From contig JAAZFB010000137.1 in the NCBI GenBank assembly GCA_012511915.1, positions 1 through 5,738 of the forward strand: a DNA stretch of 5,738 bases, given 5' to 3'. The notes under the pieces are model-generated. The model had not been told where the DNA came from. It was given only the letters and a program-made list of their open reading frames with translations, and made no database searches. The stretch is from Clostridiaceae bacterium (GTDB lineage: Bacteria; Bacillota; Clostridia; Monoglobales; Firm-18). Both the position numbers and the translations under genes were made by a program. Below, piece after piece: positions 1-5,738 of the stretch. The stretch's first letter is position 1. Each line of letters begins with the position of its first letter.

Positions 1-666
1 AGGAAGAAGTACTGCGGGTTTTCCTCTTCCAATTGATAAAGCAATACGCCTGTCTTCGGGAATTGCCCCGATGAGTCGAATGGCAACGCGATTAATAATT
101 GTGTCAATATCTATCATATCACCTTTTTTTATCATGTCAATATTAATTTTGTTGATTACTAAAAAAACATTTTTAATATTTTGGTTTTCAAGTTTTGTAG
201 CAACCCTGTCTGCATCCCTGATTGACAACACATCCGGCATTGCAACAACTATAATACGATCTGCTGCGCTTGTAGACATTTCAAAGCATTTGCCTATTCC
301 CGCAGCACAGTCAATCAGTATATAATCATATAGCCCCGACGCATCGTTAATCATTTTTTTAAAAAGGTTATTATCAATGTCAGAAATGCTATTAAATTGC
401 GGTGCGGAGAGCAGTGCAAGTCCGGAATATTTTTCGTCAATTACAATAGCCTTTGATAAGTCGCAATGATTATTTATAACGTCGAGAAAATGATAAGCAA
501 TTTTGTTTTGCATTCCAAGCGCAATATCTAAATTTCTCAGCCCGACATCCGCATCAATAAGAAGCACCTTTTTGCCCATTGCCGCAAGTGCAATACCTAT
601 GTTTGCGGTTACGGTGGTTTTACCCACCCCGCCTTTACCGGATACAATTGCCAGTACATTTGCCAT
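1..666 (-). CDS. minD: Septum site-determining ATPase MinD (partial, C-terminus beyond window)
   Basis: MinD is a ParA/MinD-family ATPase that dimerises on the membrane with ATP and governs where the FtsZ ring may form. The first 222 residues are present. The deviant Walker A motif GKGGVGKTT spans residues 10-18, with signature lysine K11 and catalytic-site K16. D38 and D40 follow in IDADVGLRNLD, and GLRNLDIALGMQNKI is diagnostic of MinD rather than FlhG or ParA. Walker B is YILID ending at D119, and SIRDADR (148-154) matches the MinD switch region. Translation starts at the ATG at 666, with an AAAGGAAA Shine-Dalgarno site at 675-682. The family is usually about 260-270 residues, so roughly 40-50 are missing, including the amphipathic membrane-targeting helix. 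The gene begins 25 nt after the PBP2 stop, so it is probably co-transcribed. Oddities: the usual MinC gene is not upstream, and the family's D-(S/C)-P-A-G-I-E reads DCAAGIG here. Identity is confident; completeness cannot be judged. Confidence 0.95.
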   Translation of the reverse strand, partial: MANVLAIVSGKGGVGKTTVTANIGIALAAMGKKVLLIDADVGLRNLDIALGMQNKIAYHFLDVINNHCDLSKAIVIDEKYSGLALLSAPQFNSISDIDNNLFKKMINDASGLYDYILIDCAAGIGKCFEMSTSAADRIIVVAMPDVLSIRDADRVATKLENQNIKNVFLVINKINIDMIKKGDMIDIDTIINRVAIRLIGAIPEDRRIALSIGRGKPAVLLP

Positions 667-691
667 ATAGGTTATTTCCTTTCATACAACA

Positions 692-2758
692 CTATTTTAT
701 AAGTTCATTATATGGACTAATTTGGTCGTCTACCGTTTCACCCATCATGTATGCTTTTATCACATCACGCGCAACGGGGGCGATTGCGCTACCGCTACCT
801 GCGTGCTCAACAACTAACGCTAATGCAATTTGTGGGTCATCAAAAGGCGCAAAAGCTACAAATAAGCCGTTTGCCGCACCGCTCGGGACAGAGGCAGAAC
901 CCGTTTTGCTTGCTACCGAGACATCAAAACCGGAAAAAGCGGCACTTGCTGTGCCGGTTTCAGATACTTTTCTAAGACCGTTTGTTATCGCCTTATAATT
1001 TGGATATTCGACATCTATGAGTTCGATTATTTCGGGCTTATTCTCGTAAACTGTTTCAGCAGTGTCGTATGATTTTATGCTTTTTATTAAATGAACCTTA
1101 TGTCGTTTTCCGCCGTTTGCAACTGTTGCCATAAAGTTGGCAAGCTGTATAGGAGTGAAAAGATGGTCAGATTGTCCTATCGCAGCTTGCAGGGTATCGC
1201 CGGGGTACCAAACAGTACCGATTTTTTCCCGATACTCCGGGGATGCAAAGTTTCCTTTTTCTTCACCCGATAATTCGATCCCGGTGTATTCACCTAATCC
1301 AAATTTTTTTCCGTATTTGTATAAAGTATCTATGCCCATTCTTCTGCCGACTTCGTAGAAGTAGTAATTGCATGAGTTCTCGAGTGCCTGTGTAACATTT
1401 TGCGCATCATGCCCCCTGCCGTAAGAGGAATAATACCAACAAACAGGTGTGTAACCTGACGATGCATAAAATCTGTAAACACCGGAGCAATTTATTGTAT
1501 CATCGGGACTAACAGTATCTGATTCCAATGCTGCAAATGCGGATAATATCTTAAATACCGAACCGGGTGCGTATTGTCCGGCTATTGCTCTGTTCCACAT
1601 AGGACGGCTGTTATCATGACTTAAAGAAGCCCATTGCTCGTTAAATCTTGCAGGGTCAAAAGTGGGGTGCGATGCCATTGCTAACACTTCGCCGTTATTT
1701 ACATCAATTACAACACCCGAACCTGTGATAACATCTTTATTGCCGGCTTTTGTTTGAAGTTTGCTTATCATATCACCAAGCGAACTTTCTAAAGCCTGTT
1801 GCAGATGTAAGTCTAATGTCAATATTGCATTGTTCCCCGGTATTGGCGGCCGGCTTTCCAAGACCCTTGACATAGCCCCGCCGATATTATGTTCTGCGCT
1901 TGAGGTGCCGTCTACACCTTTTAAACTGTCTTCTAAATATTTTTCAATACCATCTTTGCCTATTAAATCGTTTATATTATATCCTTTATCTTTTAACTGT
2001 TGATATTCTTCTTTATACATTACACCGACTCTGCCGAGTATGTGAGCCGCCAGGGTATTGTTTGCGTATTCACGTATAGGCTCCACTAAAATACTTACGC
2101 CTTGAAAATCTTGTTGTTGTTCTTTAATATATGTTACAAAGTCGATGCTTACATCAGTTGCAAAGGTATAGGGTACATTATTTGAAAAAAGGCGATTCTC
2201 CATTTCGTATCTAATTCCGATAATCTTCCTAAGCTGCTCTGTGGTATATCCGCCATCTATCTTATATTGTTCCGCAAAATAGTTGACAACATCATTTGCA
2301 TTGGCAGATACATCAATTTTCTTTTCATGTTTGAATTTGTCTGCCAAGACTTGTATATCTTCGTTTGCGGTGTTCGGAAAGTCAAATTCAAAAGGGTATG
2401 TTTTGGTAATAGGGAATGTGTCGATATAGATCACTGAATGTGCTTCTGCCGCGTCGGCTGTTTTTAATATTAACGAATTTAAATTTTCCGATTGAATGTA
2501 CTCTTTGTAGAAAACAACGCTAAACCCTTGCCGATTTGTAATAAGGGGGCGTCCGTATCTGTCAAGAATTTCACCACGCGGGGCTTTTAAGGGCATTGTT
2601 CTGATTAATCGGTTTTCCGATTGTTCTTTGTAATAGTCGCCCATTACTACTTGTAGCTTAAAAAGCCTTGAAACAATAGCGATAGAGGCTATTGCAATTA
2701 TTACAAACAAAACGGCATATCTGAATAAAATATTTTTATCAAAAGGTTGTTTATTCAG
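692..2758 (-). CDS. mrdA: Penicillin-binding protein 2 (class B, elongasome transpeptidase)
   Basis: This is a membrane-anchored D,D-transpeptidase that cross-links peptidoglycan during elongation, normally paired with the glycosyltransferase RodA and steered by MreBCD. Numbering from the CTG at 2758 (688 aa), a single transmembrane helix lies at about 14-30. The class B pedestal follows, with PRGEILDRYGRP near 60-71. The transpeptidase domain covers about 335-670. Its active-site motifs are all intact: SVFK (Ser400 nucleophile, Lys403), SCN (462-464) and KTGS (618-621). The W-x-PGDT and AIGQS motifs (517-530) and the MreCD-linked position favour PBP2 over FtsI/SpoVD. No PASTA domain is seen. 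The longest open frame begins at a TTG at 2785, nine codons upstream, but that codon has no Shine-Dalgarno site. The CTG at 2758 has AAGGGGGT 10 nt upstream and overlaps the mreD stop as CTGA, so I prefer it; a conventional gene finder would give 692-2785 (697 aa). The product is certain and the start is not. Confidence 0.95.
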   Translation of the reverse strand: MNKQPFDKNILFRYAVLFVIIAIASIAIVSRLFKLQVVMGDYYKEQSENRLIRTMPLKAPRGEILDRYGRPLITNRQGFSVVFYKEYIQSENLNSLILKTADAAEAHSVIYIDTFPITKTYPFEFDFPNTANEDIQVLADKFKHEKKIDVSANANDVVNYFAEQYKIDGGYTTEQLRKIIGIRYEMENRLFSNNVPYTFATDVSIDFVTYIKEQQQDFQGVSILVEPIREYANNTLAAHILGRVGVMYKEEYQQLKDKGYNINDLIGKDGIEKYLEDSLKGVDGTSSAEHNIGGAMSRVLESRPPIPGNNAILTLDLHLQQALESSLGDMISKLQTKAGNKDVITGSGVVIDVNNGEVLAMASHPTFDPARFNEQWASLSHDNSRPMWNRAIAGQYAPGSVFKILSAFAALESDTVSPDDTINCSGVYRFYASSGYTPVCWYYSSYGRGHDAQNVTQALENSCNYYFYEVGRRMGIDTLYKYGKKFGLGEYTGIELSGEEKGNFASPEYREKIGTVWYPGDTLQAAIGQSDHLFTPIQLANFMATVANGGKRHKVHLIKSIKSYDTAETVYENKPEIIELIDVEYPNYKAITNGLRKVSETGTASAAFSGFDVSVASKTGSASVPSGAANGLFVAFAPFDDPQIALALVVEHAGSGSAIAPVARDVIKAYMMGETVDDQISPYNELIK

Positions 2759-3258
2759 TTGTTCAAAACCCCCTTTATCTTGCAATGTGAATTAACTGCA
2801 CCCACAATCCGGATAACTCCGATTGATAAAACAGCTGTATATATAGACTCGGGCAATATTTTTTTTATCAGTGTAATCCACATATCGCCTTGACCCCAAA
2901 TGTAGAAAACAAGAAAATAATATATTATAGCATATGTAAAAAAAGCGGTTAGTGAAAACACAAAAACAACAATACTGCGTATTCTGTAAAACTTGGCATG
3001 AAAAAAACCCACACCCACACCTACATAAAACATTAATAGTGAATTGACACCAAATGTCCCGCCACTCATTACATCAGTAATAACACCACACAGTAGACCC
3101 AGCGCGCCAGCCGGGACACTGCCGCGTGTCAGAGCCACACAAACTACCAATGCCATAAGCAAGTTTGGTCTGACTCCGAATATTTTTAAATATTCAAAAA
3201 CGGTAGTTTGTAATGCACAGAATACAACTGCTAAAACAGTATATATAACACCCCTCAC
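2755..3258 (-). CDS. mreD: Rod shape-determining membrane protein MreD
   Basis: MreD is a small polytopic membrane protein that partners MreC and links MreB filaments to the PBP2/RodA synthase. The 167-residue length fits the family. The sequence is almost wholly hydrophobic, with roughly five or six membrane segments. It shows the family pattern of an early GVRPNLL stretch (about 28-34) followed by a glycine-rich segment with an Asp and GVNSLL (about 54-75). It starts with GTG at 3258, supported by a strong GGAGG site five bases upstream. The gene starts 12 nt after mreC stops. Its end overlaps the next gene: the stop is TGA at 2757-2755, inside the PBP2 leader. MreD sequences diverge quickly, so the call rests on position between mreC and PBP2 plus hydrophobicity and the N-terminal motif. 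Confidence 0.92.
   Translation of the reverse strand: MRGVIYTVLAVVFCALQTTVFEYLKIFGVRPNLLMALVVCVALTRGSVPAGALGLLCGVITDVMSGGTFGVNSLLMFYVGVGVGFFHAKFYRIRSIVVFVFSLTAFFTYAIIYYFLVFYIWGQGDMWITLIKKILPESIYTAVLSIGVIRIVGAVNSHCKIKGVLNN
2768..2775 (-). promoter_or_regulatory. Ribosome binding site deciding the PBP2 start
   Basis: The minus strand reads AAGGGGGT here, differing from the ideal AAGGAGGT only by an A-to-G change that still allows a G-U pair with 16S rRNA. It lies inside the last codons of mreD. The run of G ends 10 nt before the CTG at 2758, which is in frame with PBP2 and forms the 4-nt CTGA overlap with the mreD stop. The upstream in-frame TTG at 2785 lies before this site and cannot use it. 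No ATG or GTG is in frame nearby. Confidence 0.6.
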
Positions 3259-3263
3259 TTTAA

Positions 3264-3268
3264 CCTCC
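3264..3268 (-). promoter_or_regulatory. Ribosome binding site for mreD (GTG start)
   Basis: The minus strand reads GGAGG, then five bases, then the GTG at 3258. This near-consensus site sits in the 12-nt gap after the mreC stop and fixes a non-ATG start for mreD. No in-frame ATG lies close by. Confidence 0.85.
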
Positions 3269-3270
3269 GG

Positions 3271-4107
3271 TTATTCTTCGGGAACTTCGGTTAAAACAAA
3301 AACCGTTGAAATACGTTCAAAATTCGCCGCAGGCTCGATTATGGCATACTGAGAGACACCTGTGGATTCGGGGCGTATTTCTTTAATTTTCCCGATAAGT
3401 ATTCTTTTGGGATAAATCCCACCTAGCCCTGACGTTTCAACAATATCACCCTGCATAATACTTGAGCTTTTGCCCACATGCATCATTTCACATAGACCTT
3501 GCATACGCAGTTCTACGTCGCTTTCAACCACTGCGACATCGCCTGTTCTCGTAACCATTGCACCAACGCTGCTAAGAGTATCGATTATAGTTACTATTTT
3601 TGCCCAGTTTGCGCCGATCTCATATATATGCCCAACAAGTCCGGCTGTTGTAATGACGGGGCAACGTATTGAGAGCCCATCGTCTAAACCTTTATCTATT
3701 ATGAATGAATGATACCAGTCTCCGGCATCCTTTGCTATAACTTCTGCGGCTGTCATAGAGTATTCGAGTTTTTGCTCCTTAAGCGACAGCATTTCCCTCA
3801 GCTTTTCATTTTCTATTCTATCATATTCCAACTGCCTTATTGTATTTTGCAGTGAATTTATTTGATCTGTTTGCGCTGCGTTTTCTAAACGTAATTTGTT
3901 TATATCAGAAAAATATCCGAAAAAATTTTCAGCGGAACCTATTGTAGATGTTAGTAATGCCTGGAATGGGGTAATAACAGAACCTATTAAATCTTCTCCG
4001 AATGTCATGCTTTGTCGGTCAACAGTAAATATCGCAGTAAAGGTTAGCAATACTATCGTAACAATAAGCATTAAAATAAAGTATTTATTTGTAAAAAGTT
4101 CTTTCAA
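3271..4107 (-). CDS. mreC: Rod shape-determining protein MreC
   Basis: MreC is a bitopic membrane protein whose extracytoplasmic domain binds and activates PBP2. The 278 residues show a short cytoplasmic tail, one transmembrane helix at about 9-28, a coiled coil at about 66-112 that mediates dimerisation, and a beta-rich C-terminal domain from about 118 to 275. The conserved MreC segment SGLGGIYPKRILIGKI is at 226-241. All expected parts are present and the length is normal. The start is a TTG at 4107, with AGGTG seven bases upstream and no ATG or GTG alternative that keeps the membrane helix. The gene follows mreB by 31 nt, with no terminator-like hairpin between them, so it is read from the same transcript. 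Confidence in the function is very high. Confidence 0.97.
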   Translation of the reverse strand: MKELFTNKYFILMLIVTIVLLTFTAIFTVDRQSMTFGEDLIGSVITPFQALLTSTIGSAENFFGYFSDINKLRLENAAQTDQINSLQNTIRQLEYDRIENEKLREMLSLKEQKLEYSMTAAEVIAKDAGDWYHSFIIDKGLDDGLSIRCPVITTAGLVGHIYEIGANWAKIVTIIDTLSSVGAMVTRTGDVAVVESDVELRMQGLCEMMHVGKSSSIMQGDIVETSGLGGIYPKRILIGKIKEIRPESTGVSQYAIIEPAANFERISTVFVLTEVPEE

Positions 4108-4114
4108 TAAAATA

Positions 4115-4119
4115 CACCT
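4115..4119 (-). promoter_or_regulatory. Ribosome binding site for mreC (TTG start)
   Basis: The minus strand reads AGGTG followed by seven bases and then the TTG at 4107. This is the only good site in the 31-nt gap behind mreB. It supports the unusual TTG start, since the next in-frame ATG (codon 13) would cut into the membrane helix. Confidence 0.75.
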
Positions 4120-4138
4120 GCTAACGAGCTTAATAATA

Positions 4139-5146
4139 TTATTTTAACGATATTAATACCTTTCTCAGTGTAGTAATTTCATTTAGTACTGTGCCCATAC
4201 CTATAACAACACAGTCAAGAGGATTTTCCGCCACATAAACCGAAATCCCTGTTTGGATAGAAATAAGTTTATCCAAGCCCCTTAACAGTGCCCCACCTCC
4301 GGTCAATACAATTCCCCTTTCCATAACATCCGAGGCAAGCTCAGGCGGAGTTTTTTCAAGTGTAGCTTTTATAGAATCGATAATATCTGCAACAGTCTCT
4401 TTTAATGCTTCGCGGACTTCACCGGATGTCAATGTAATAGTTTTTGGCAGACCGGAAATAAGATCGCGGCCGCGAATTTCCATCTCTTGTTCTTCGCCTG
4501 TGTCATATGCGCTGCCAATTTGGATTTTTATTTCTTCTGCGGTTCGTTCACCTATTAATAGGTTATTGTTTTTTTTGATATAAAACATTATCGCATCGTC
4601 AAGAGCATCACCTGCTTTGCGAAGAGATACGCTCGTAACAATGCCACCTAATGAAACAACCGCGACCTCACTTGTGCCACCACCGATATCGACTATCATA
4701 TTTCCAATAGGCTCTTCAATCGACAATCCTGCCCCGATAGCAGCAGCCATTGGTTCCTCAATTATATACGCTTCTTTTGCCCCTGCCTGCATAACAGCCT
4801 CTTCAACTGCCCTTTTTTCAACCTCTGTTACGCCGTATGGAATGCATACTATAACACGCGGTTTAAAAAAACTGAATTTGGGGCATGCCTTTTGAATGAA
4901 ATACTTTATCATTTTCCGCGTAATATCATAATCTGCAATTACACCATTTTTCATAGGACGCAACGCAACAATGTTTCCGGGAGTTCTGCCAAGCATCTCT
5001 TTAGCGTTGTCGCCGACTGCAAGAACATCTTTCGTTTCTTTATTTATTGCAACTACAGATGGTTCTTTTACTACTATACCCTTACCCTTAACATGCAGCA
5101 AAACATTTGCAGTTCCCAAATCAATACCGATATCTCTAACTGACAT
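4139..5146 (-). CDS. mreB: Rod shape-determining actin homologue MreB
   Basis: MreB is the bacterial actin that forms membrane-bound ATP-dependent filaments and orients the elongation machinery. From the ATG at 5146 the protein is 335 residues, the usual length. Actin-fold nucleotide motifs appear in order: phosphate-1 DIGIDLGTAN at 5-14, GVIADYD at 68-74, connect-1 IIEEPMAAAIGAG at 128-140, phosphate-2 IVDIGGGTSE at 151-160 and the adenosine motif IVLTGGGALLRG at 279-290. An in-frame ATG exists at 5233, but the 29 extra residues resemble nothing in MreB, lack a ribosome site and run through the inverted repeat at 5182-5226. The chosen start has GGAG eight bases upstream. It is the first gene of the tightly spaced mreB-to-minD block. 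MreB-like Mbl/MreBH paralogues cannot be excluded by motif alone, but the mreCD context supports MreB. Confidence 0.97.
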   Translation of the reverse strand: MSVRDIGIDLGTANVLLHVKGKGIVVKEPSVVAINKETKDVLAVGDNAKEMLGRTPGNIVALRPMKNGVIADYDITRKMIKYFIQKACPKFSFFKPRVIVCIPYGVTEVEKRAVEEAVMQAGAKEAYIIEEPMAAAIGAGLSIEEPIGNMIVDIGGGTSEVAVVSLGGIVTSVSLRKAGDALDDAIMFYIKKNNNLLIGERTAEEIKIQIGSAYDTGEEQEMEIRGRDLISGLPKTITLTSGEVREALKETVADIIDSIKATLEKTPPELASDVMERGIVLTGGGALLRGLDKLISIQTGISVYVAENPLDCVVIGMGTVLNEITTLRKVLISLK

Positions 5147-5154
5147 ATAATAAT

Positions 5155-5158
5155 CTCC
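5155..5158 (-). promoter_or_regulatory. Ribosome binding site for mreB
   Basis: The minus strand reads GGAG, eight bases before the ATG at 5146. It decides between that ATG and the in-frame ATG at 5233, which has only AT-rich sequence upstream. Confidence 0.8.
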
Positions 5159-5181
5159 ATTCCGCTTCTTTATGTTGTAAT

Positions 5182-5226
5182 CTTTTTTGTTGATAGGAAA
5201 GATATACTTTTCTATCAACAAAAAAG
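5182..5226. repeat. 20-bp inverted repeat with 5-nt loop between dut and mreB
   Basis: The arms are 5182-5201 and 5207-5226 around an ATATA loop. Nineteen of 20 positions are complementary. The remaining one is a G-U pair in plus-strand RNA but an A-C mismatch in minus-strand RNA. On either strand the stem opens with a T run and closes with an A run, and no T run follows it, which is the reverse of an intrinsic terminator. It fills the only sizeable gap in the cluster, about 36 bp before the mreB start. It could be an operator for a dimeric repressor, an mRNA 5' leader structure, or a small mobile-repeat remnant. The sequence alone does not decide. Confidence 0.8.
5190..5218 (-). promoter_or_regulatory. 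Possible sigma-A-type promoter for mreB inside the inverted repeat
   Basis: On the minus strand a TTGATA hexamer (5218-5213) is followed by exactly 17 bases and TATCAA (5195-5190). The first matches the -35 consensus at five of six positions and the second the -10 consensus at four of six. Because the hexamers are the two halves of the palindrome, the same arrangement reads on the plus strand. It would start transcription about 40 bases before mreB. The match could be a by-product of the palindrome and the AT-rich composition. Confidence 0.25.
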
Positions 5227-5250
5227 GCTTCATTAAAGTTTTTATTTATG

Positions 5251-5700
5251 TTATTTTCCGGTTGAGCCAAACCCGCCTTCACCTCTTTGCGTTTTAGGGA
5301 GATTGTTGCAAACAGTAATGTTTGCGAGGCAAACAGGGAGTATTAGAAGTTGCGCAATTCGTTCGCCCATTTTAATAGTATATGGCTTATTTGAAATGTT
5401 AGTCAGCGCAACCAATATTTCACCGCGGTAATCACTGTCTATAACGCCTACGGCATTTGGCAATGTTATTCCGTGTTTTAAACCAAATGAACTTCGTACA
5501 ATAATTAAACCGACAAATTCATTTGATGGTAGGGCTATGGCAATACCGGTAGGGACGGCATATCTGTCCCCTGGTTTTAATATTATATCATTATCAATGC
5601 AAGCTGCAAGATCCATGCCTGCAGAACCATCGGTTGCATAGAAAGGCGCCTGAATTTCTTTGCCTATTTTATCGGATAAATATTTAACCTTTAGCTCCAT
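5251..5700 (-). CDS. dut: Deoxyuridine 5'-triphosphate nucleotidohydrolase (dUTPase)
   Basis: This cytosolic enzyme hydrolyses dUTP to dUMP and pyrophosphate, keeping uracil out of DNA and supplying dUMP for thymidylate synthesis. The 149 residues fit the homotrimeric dUTPase family, and all five motifs are present: I, YATDGSAGMDLAA at 21-33; II, RSSFGLKHG at 69-77; III, NAVGVIDSDYRGE at 82-94, containing the catalytic-site aspartates; IV, GERIAQLLILP at 112-122; V, RGEGGFGSTG at 139-148, the flexible C-terminal arm that closes over the substrate. The ATG at 5700 gives the normal N-terminus, although no Shine-Dalgarno site precedes it, which hints at coupling to an upstream gene. It is separated from mreB by 104 nt, more than any other gap here, so it may belong to a different transcript. 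Nothing in its function ties it to cell shape. Confidence 0.97.
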   Translation of the reverse strand: MELKVKYLSDKIGKEIQAPFYATDGSAGMDLAACIDNDIILKPGDRYAVPTGIAIALPSNEFVGLIIVRSSFGLKHGITLPNAVGVIDSDYRGEILVALTNISNKPYTIKMGERIAQLLILPVCLANITVCNNLPKTQRGEGGFGSTGK

Positions 5701-5702
5701 AT

Positions 5703-5738
5703 CTACAGTATTGTCTGCTGTTTATGAATGCTATTACC
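5703..5738 (-). other. Edge segment, possibly the 3' end of an upstream gene
   Basis: Two minus-strand frames are open from the window edge. One ends in TAG at 5705-5703, two bases before the dut ATG. The other runs across the dut start and ends in TAA at 5686-5684. Either could be the tail of a preceding gene that hands ribosomes to dut, which lacks its own Shine-Dalgarno site. Thirty-six bases are too few to identify a product, and an open frame of this length often occurs by chance. Confidence 0.2.

Noticed and set aside
1..666. The left-edge ATPase as FlhG or ParA/Soj rather than MinD.
   Set aside because: The GLRNLD...GMQNKI segment and the RDADR switch sequence are MinD-type, and the gene sits in the mre-PBP2-min context.
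638..686. A short minus-strand frame starting at the ATG just before minD.
   Set aside because: It is out of frame with minD, soon stops, and its ATG lies upstream of the minD ribosome site without one of its own.
707..712. A perfect TATAAT on the minus strand in the last codons of PBP2, as a promoter for minD.
   Set aside because: No -35-like hexamer is present at 16-18 bp, and the bases are explained by the coding of the Pro-Tyr-Asn-Glu segment. AT-rich coding sequence gives such matches by chance.
579..998. A plus-strand open frame of 139 codons opposite PBP2 and minD, and similar ones such as 3044-3352 and 4617-4895.
   Set aside because: They lie antisense to well-identified genes, have no recognisable domains and show repetitive shadow composition, so they are mirror frames of the real genes.
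692..2758. The transpeptidase as SpoVD or FtsI.
   Set aside because: No PASTA domain is seen, the W-x-PGDT...IGQ motif fits PBP2, and it follows mreBCD directly rather than lying in a division/cell-wall cluster.
5182..5226. Reading the inverted repeat as a rho-independent terminator for dut.
   Set aside because: The stem is AT-rich and is followed by A and mixed bases rather than a T run on the minus strand; the T run lies on the wrong side. The plus strand fails in the same way.
5147..5233. An in-frame ATG at 5233 that would lengthen MreB by 29 residues.
   Set aside because: It has no ribosome site, the added residues do not match any MreB N-terminus, and most of the segment is the inverted repeat. 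The ATG at 5146 has GGAG at the right distance.

Overview
The window holds one tightly packed gene cluster, read entirely on the minus strand. In transcription order (right to left) it encodes dUTPase (dut), MreB, MreC, MreD, a class B penicillin-binding protein of the PBP2 type, and MinD. MinD is cut off by the left edge. The composition is AT-leaning, Shine-Dalgarno sites are strong, and the order mreB-mreC-mreD-PBP2-min is typical of Clostridia-type Firmicutes. I therefore infer an anaerobic, rod-shaped low-GC Firmicute, probably a clostridium. No species can be named from this sequence.

Layout. 5703-5738 is edge sequence that may hold the end of an upstream gene. 5251-5700 is dut. 5147-5250 is the only real intergenic gap; it carries a near-perfect 20-bp inverted repeat and promoter-like hexamers just before mreB. 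4139-5146 is mreB, 3271-4107 is mreC, 3258-2755 is mreD, 2758-692 is PBP2 and 666-1 is minD. From mreB onwards the gaps are 31 nt, 12 nt, a 4-nt overlap (with the start preferred here) and 25 nt, so these genes are almost certainly one operon. No gene-free stretch exceeds 300 bases, and there is no sign of a mobile element, RNA gene or CRISPR array.

How the genes work together. MreB filaments with the membrane proteins MreC and MreD position and activate the elongation-specific transpeptidase PBP2, which cross-links peptidoglycan along the cylindrical wall. MinD is the membrane ATPase that places the division site. The cluster therefore joins cell-width/elongation control to septum placement. 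dUTPase is a nucleotide-pool enzyme with no direct role in shape and looks like a neighbour of convenience.

I do not see an undescribed system here. The points most worth checking are: the start-codon pattern (TTG for mreC, GTG for mreD, and probably CTG for PBP2 in a CTGA stop/start overlap); the absence of minC between PBP2 and minD; an unusual Walker B region in MinD; and the palindrome between dut and mreB, whose polarity is wrong for a terminator.
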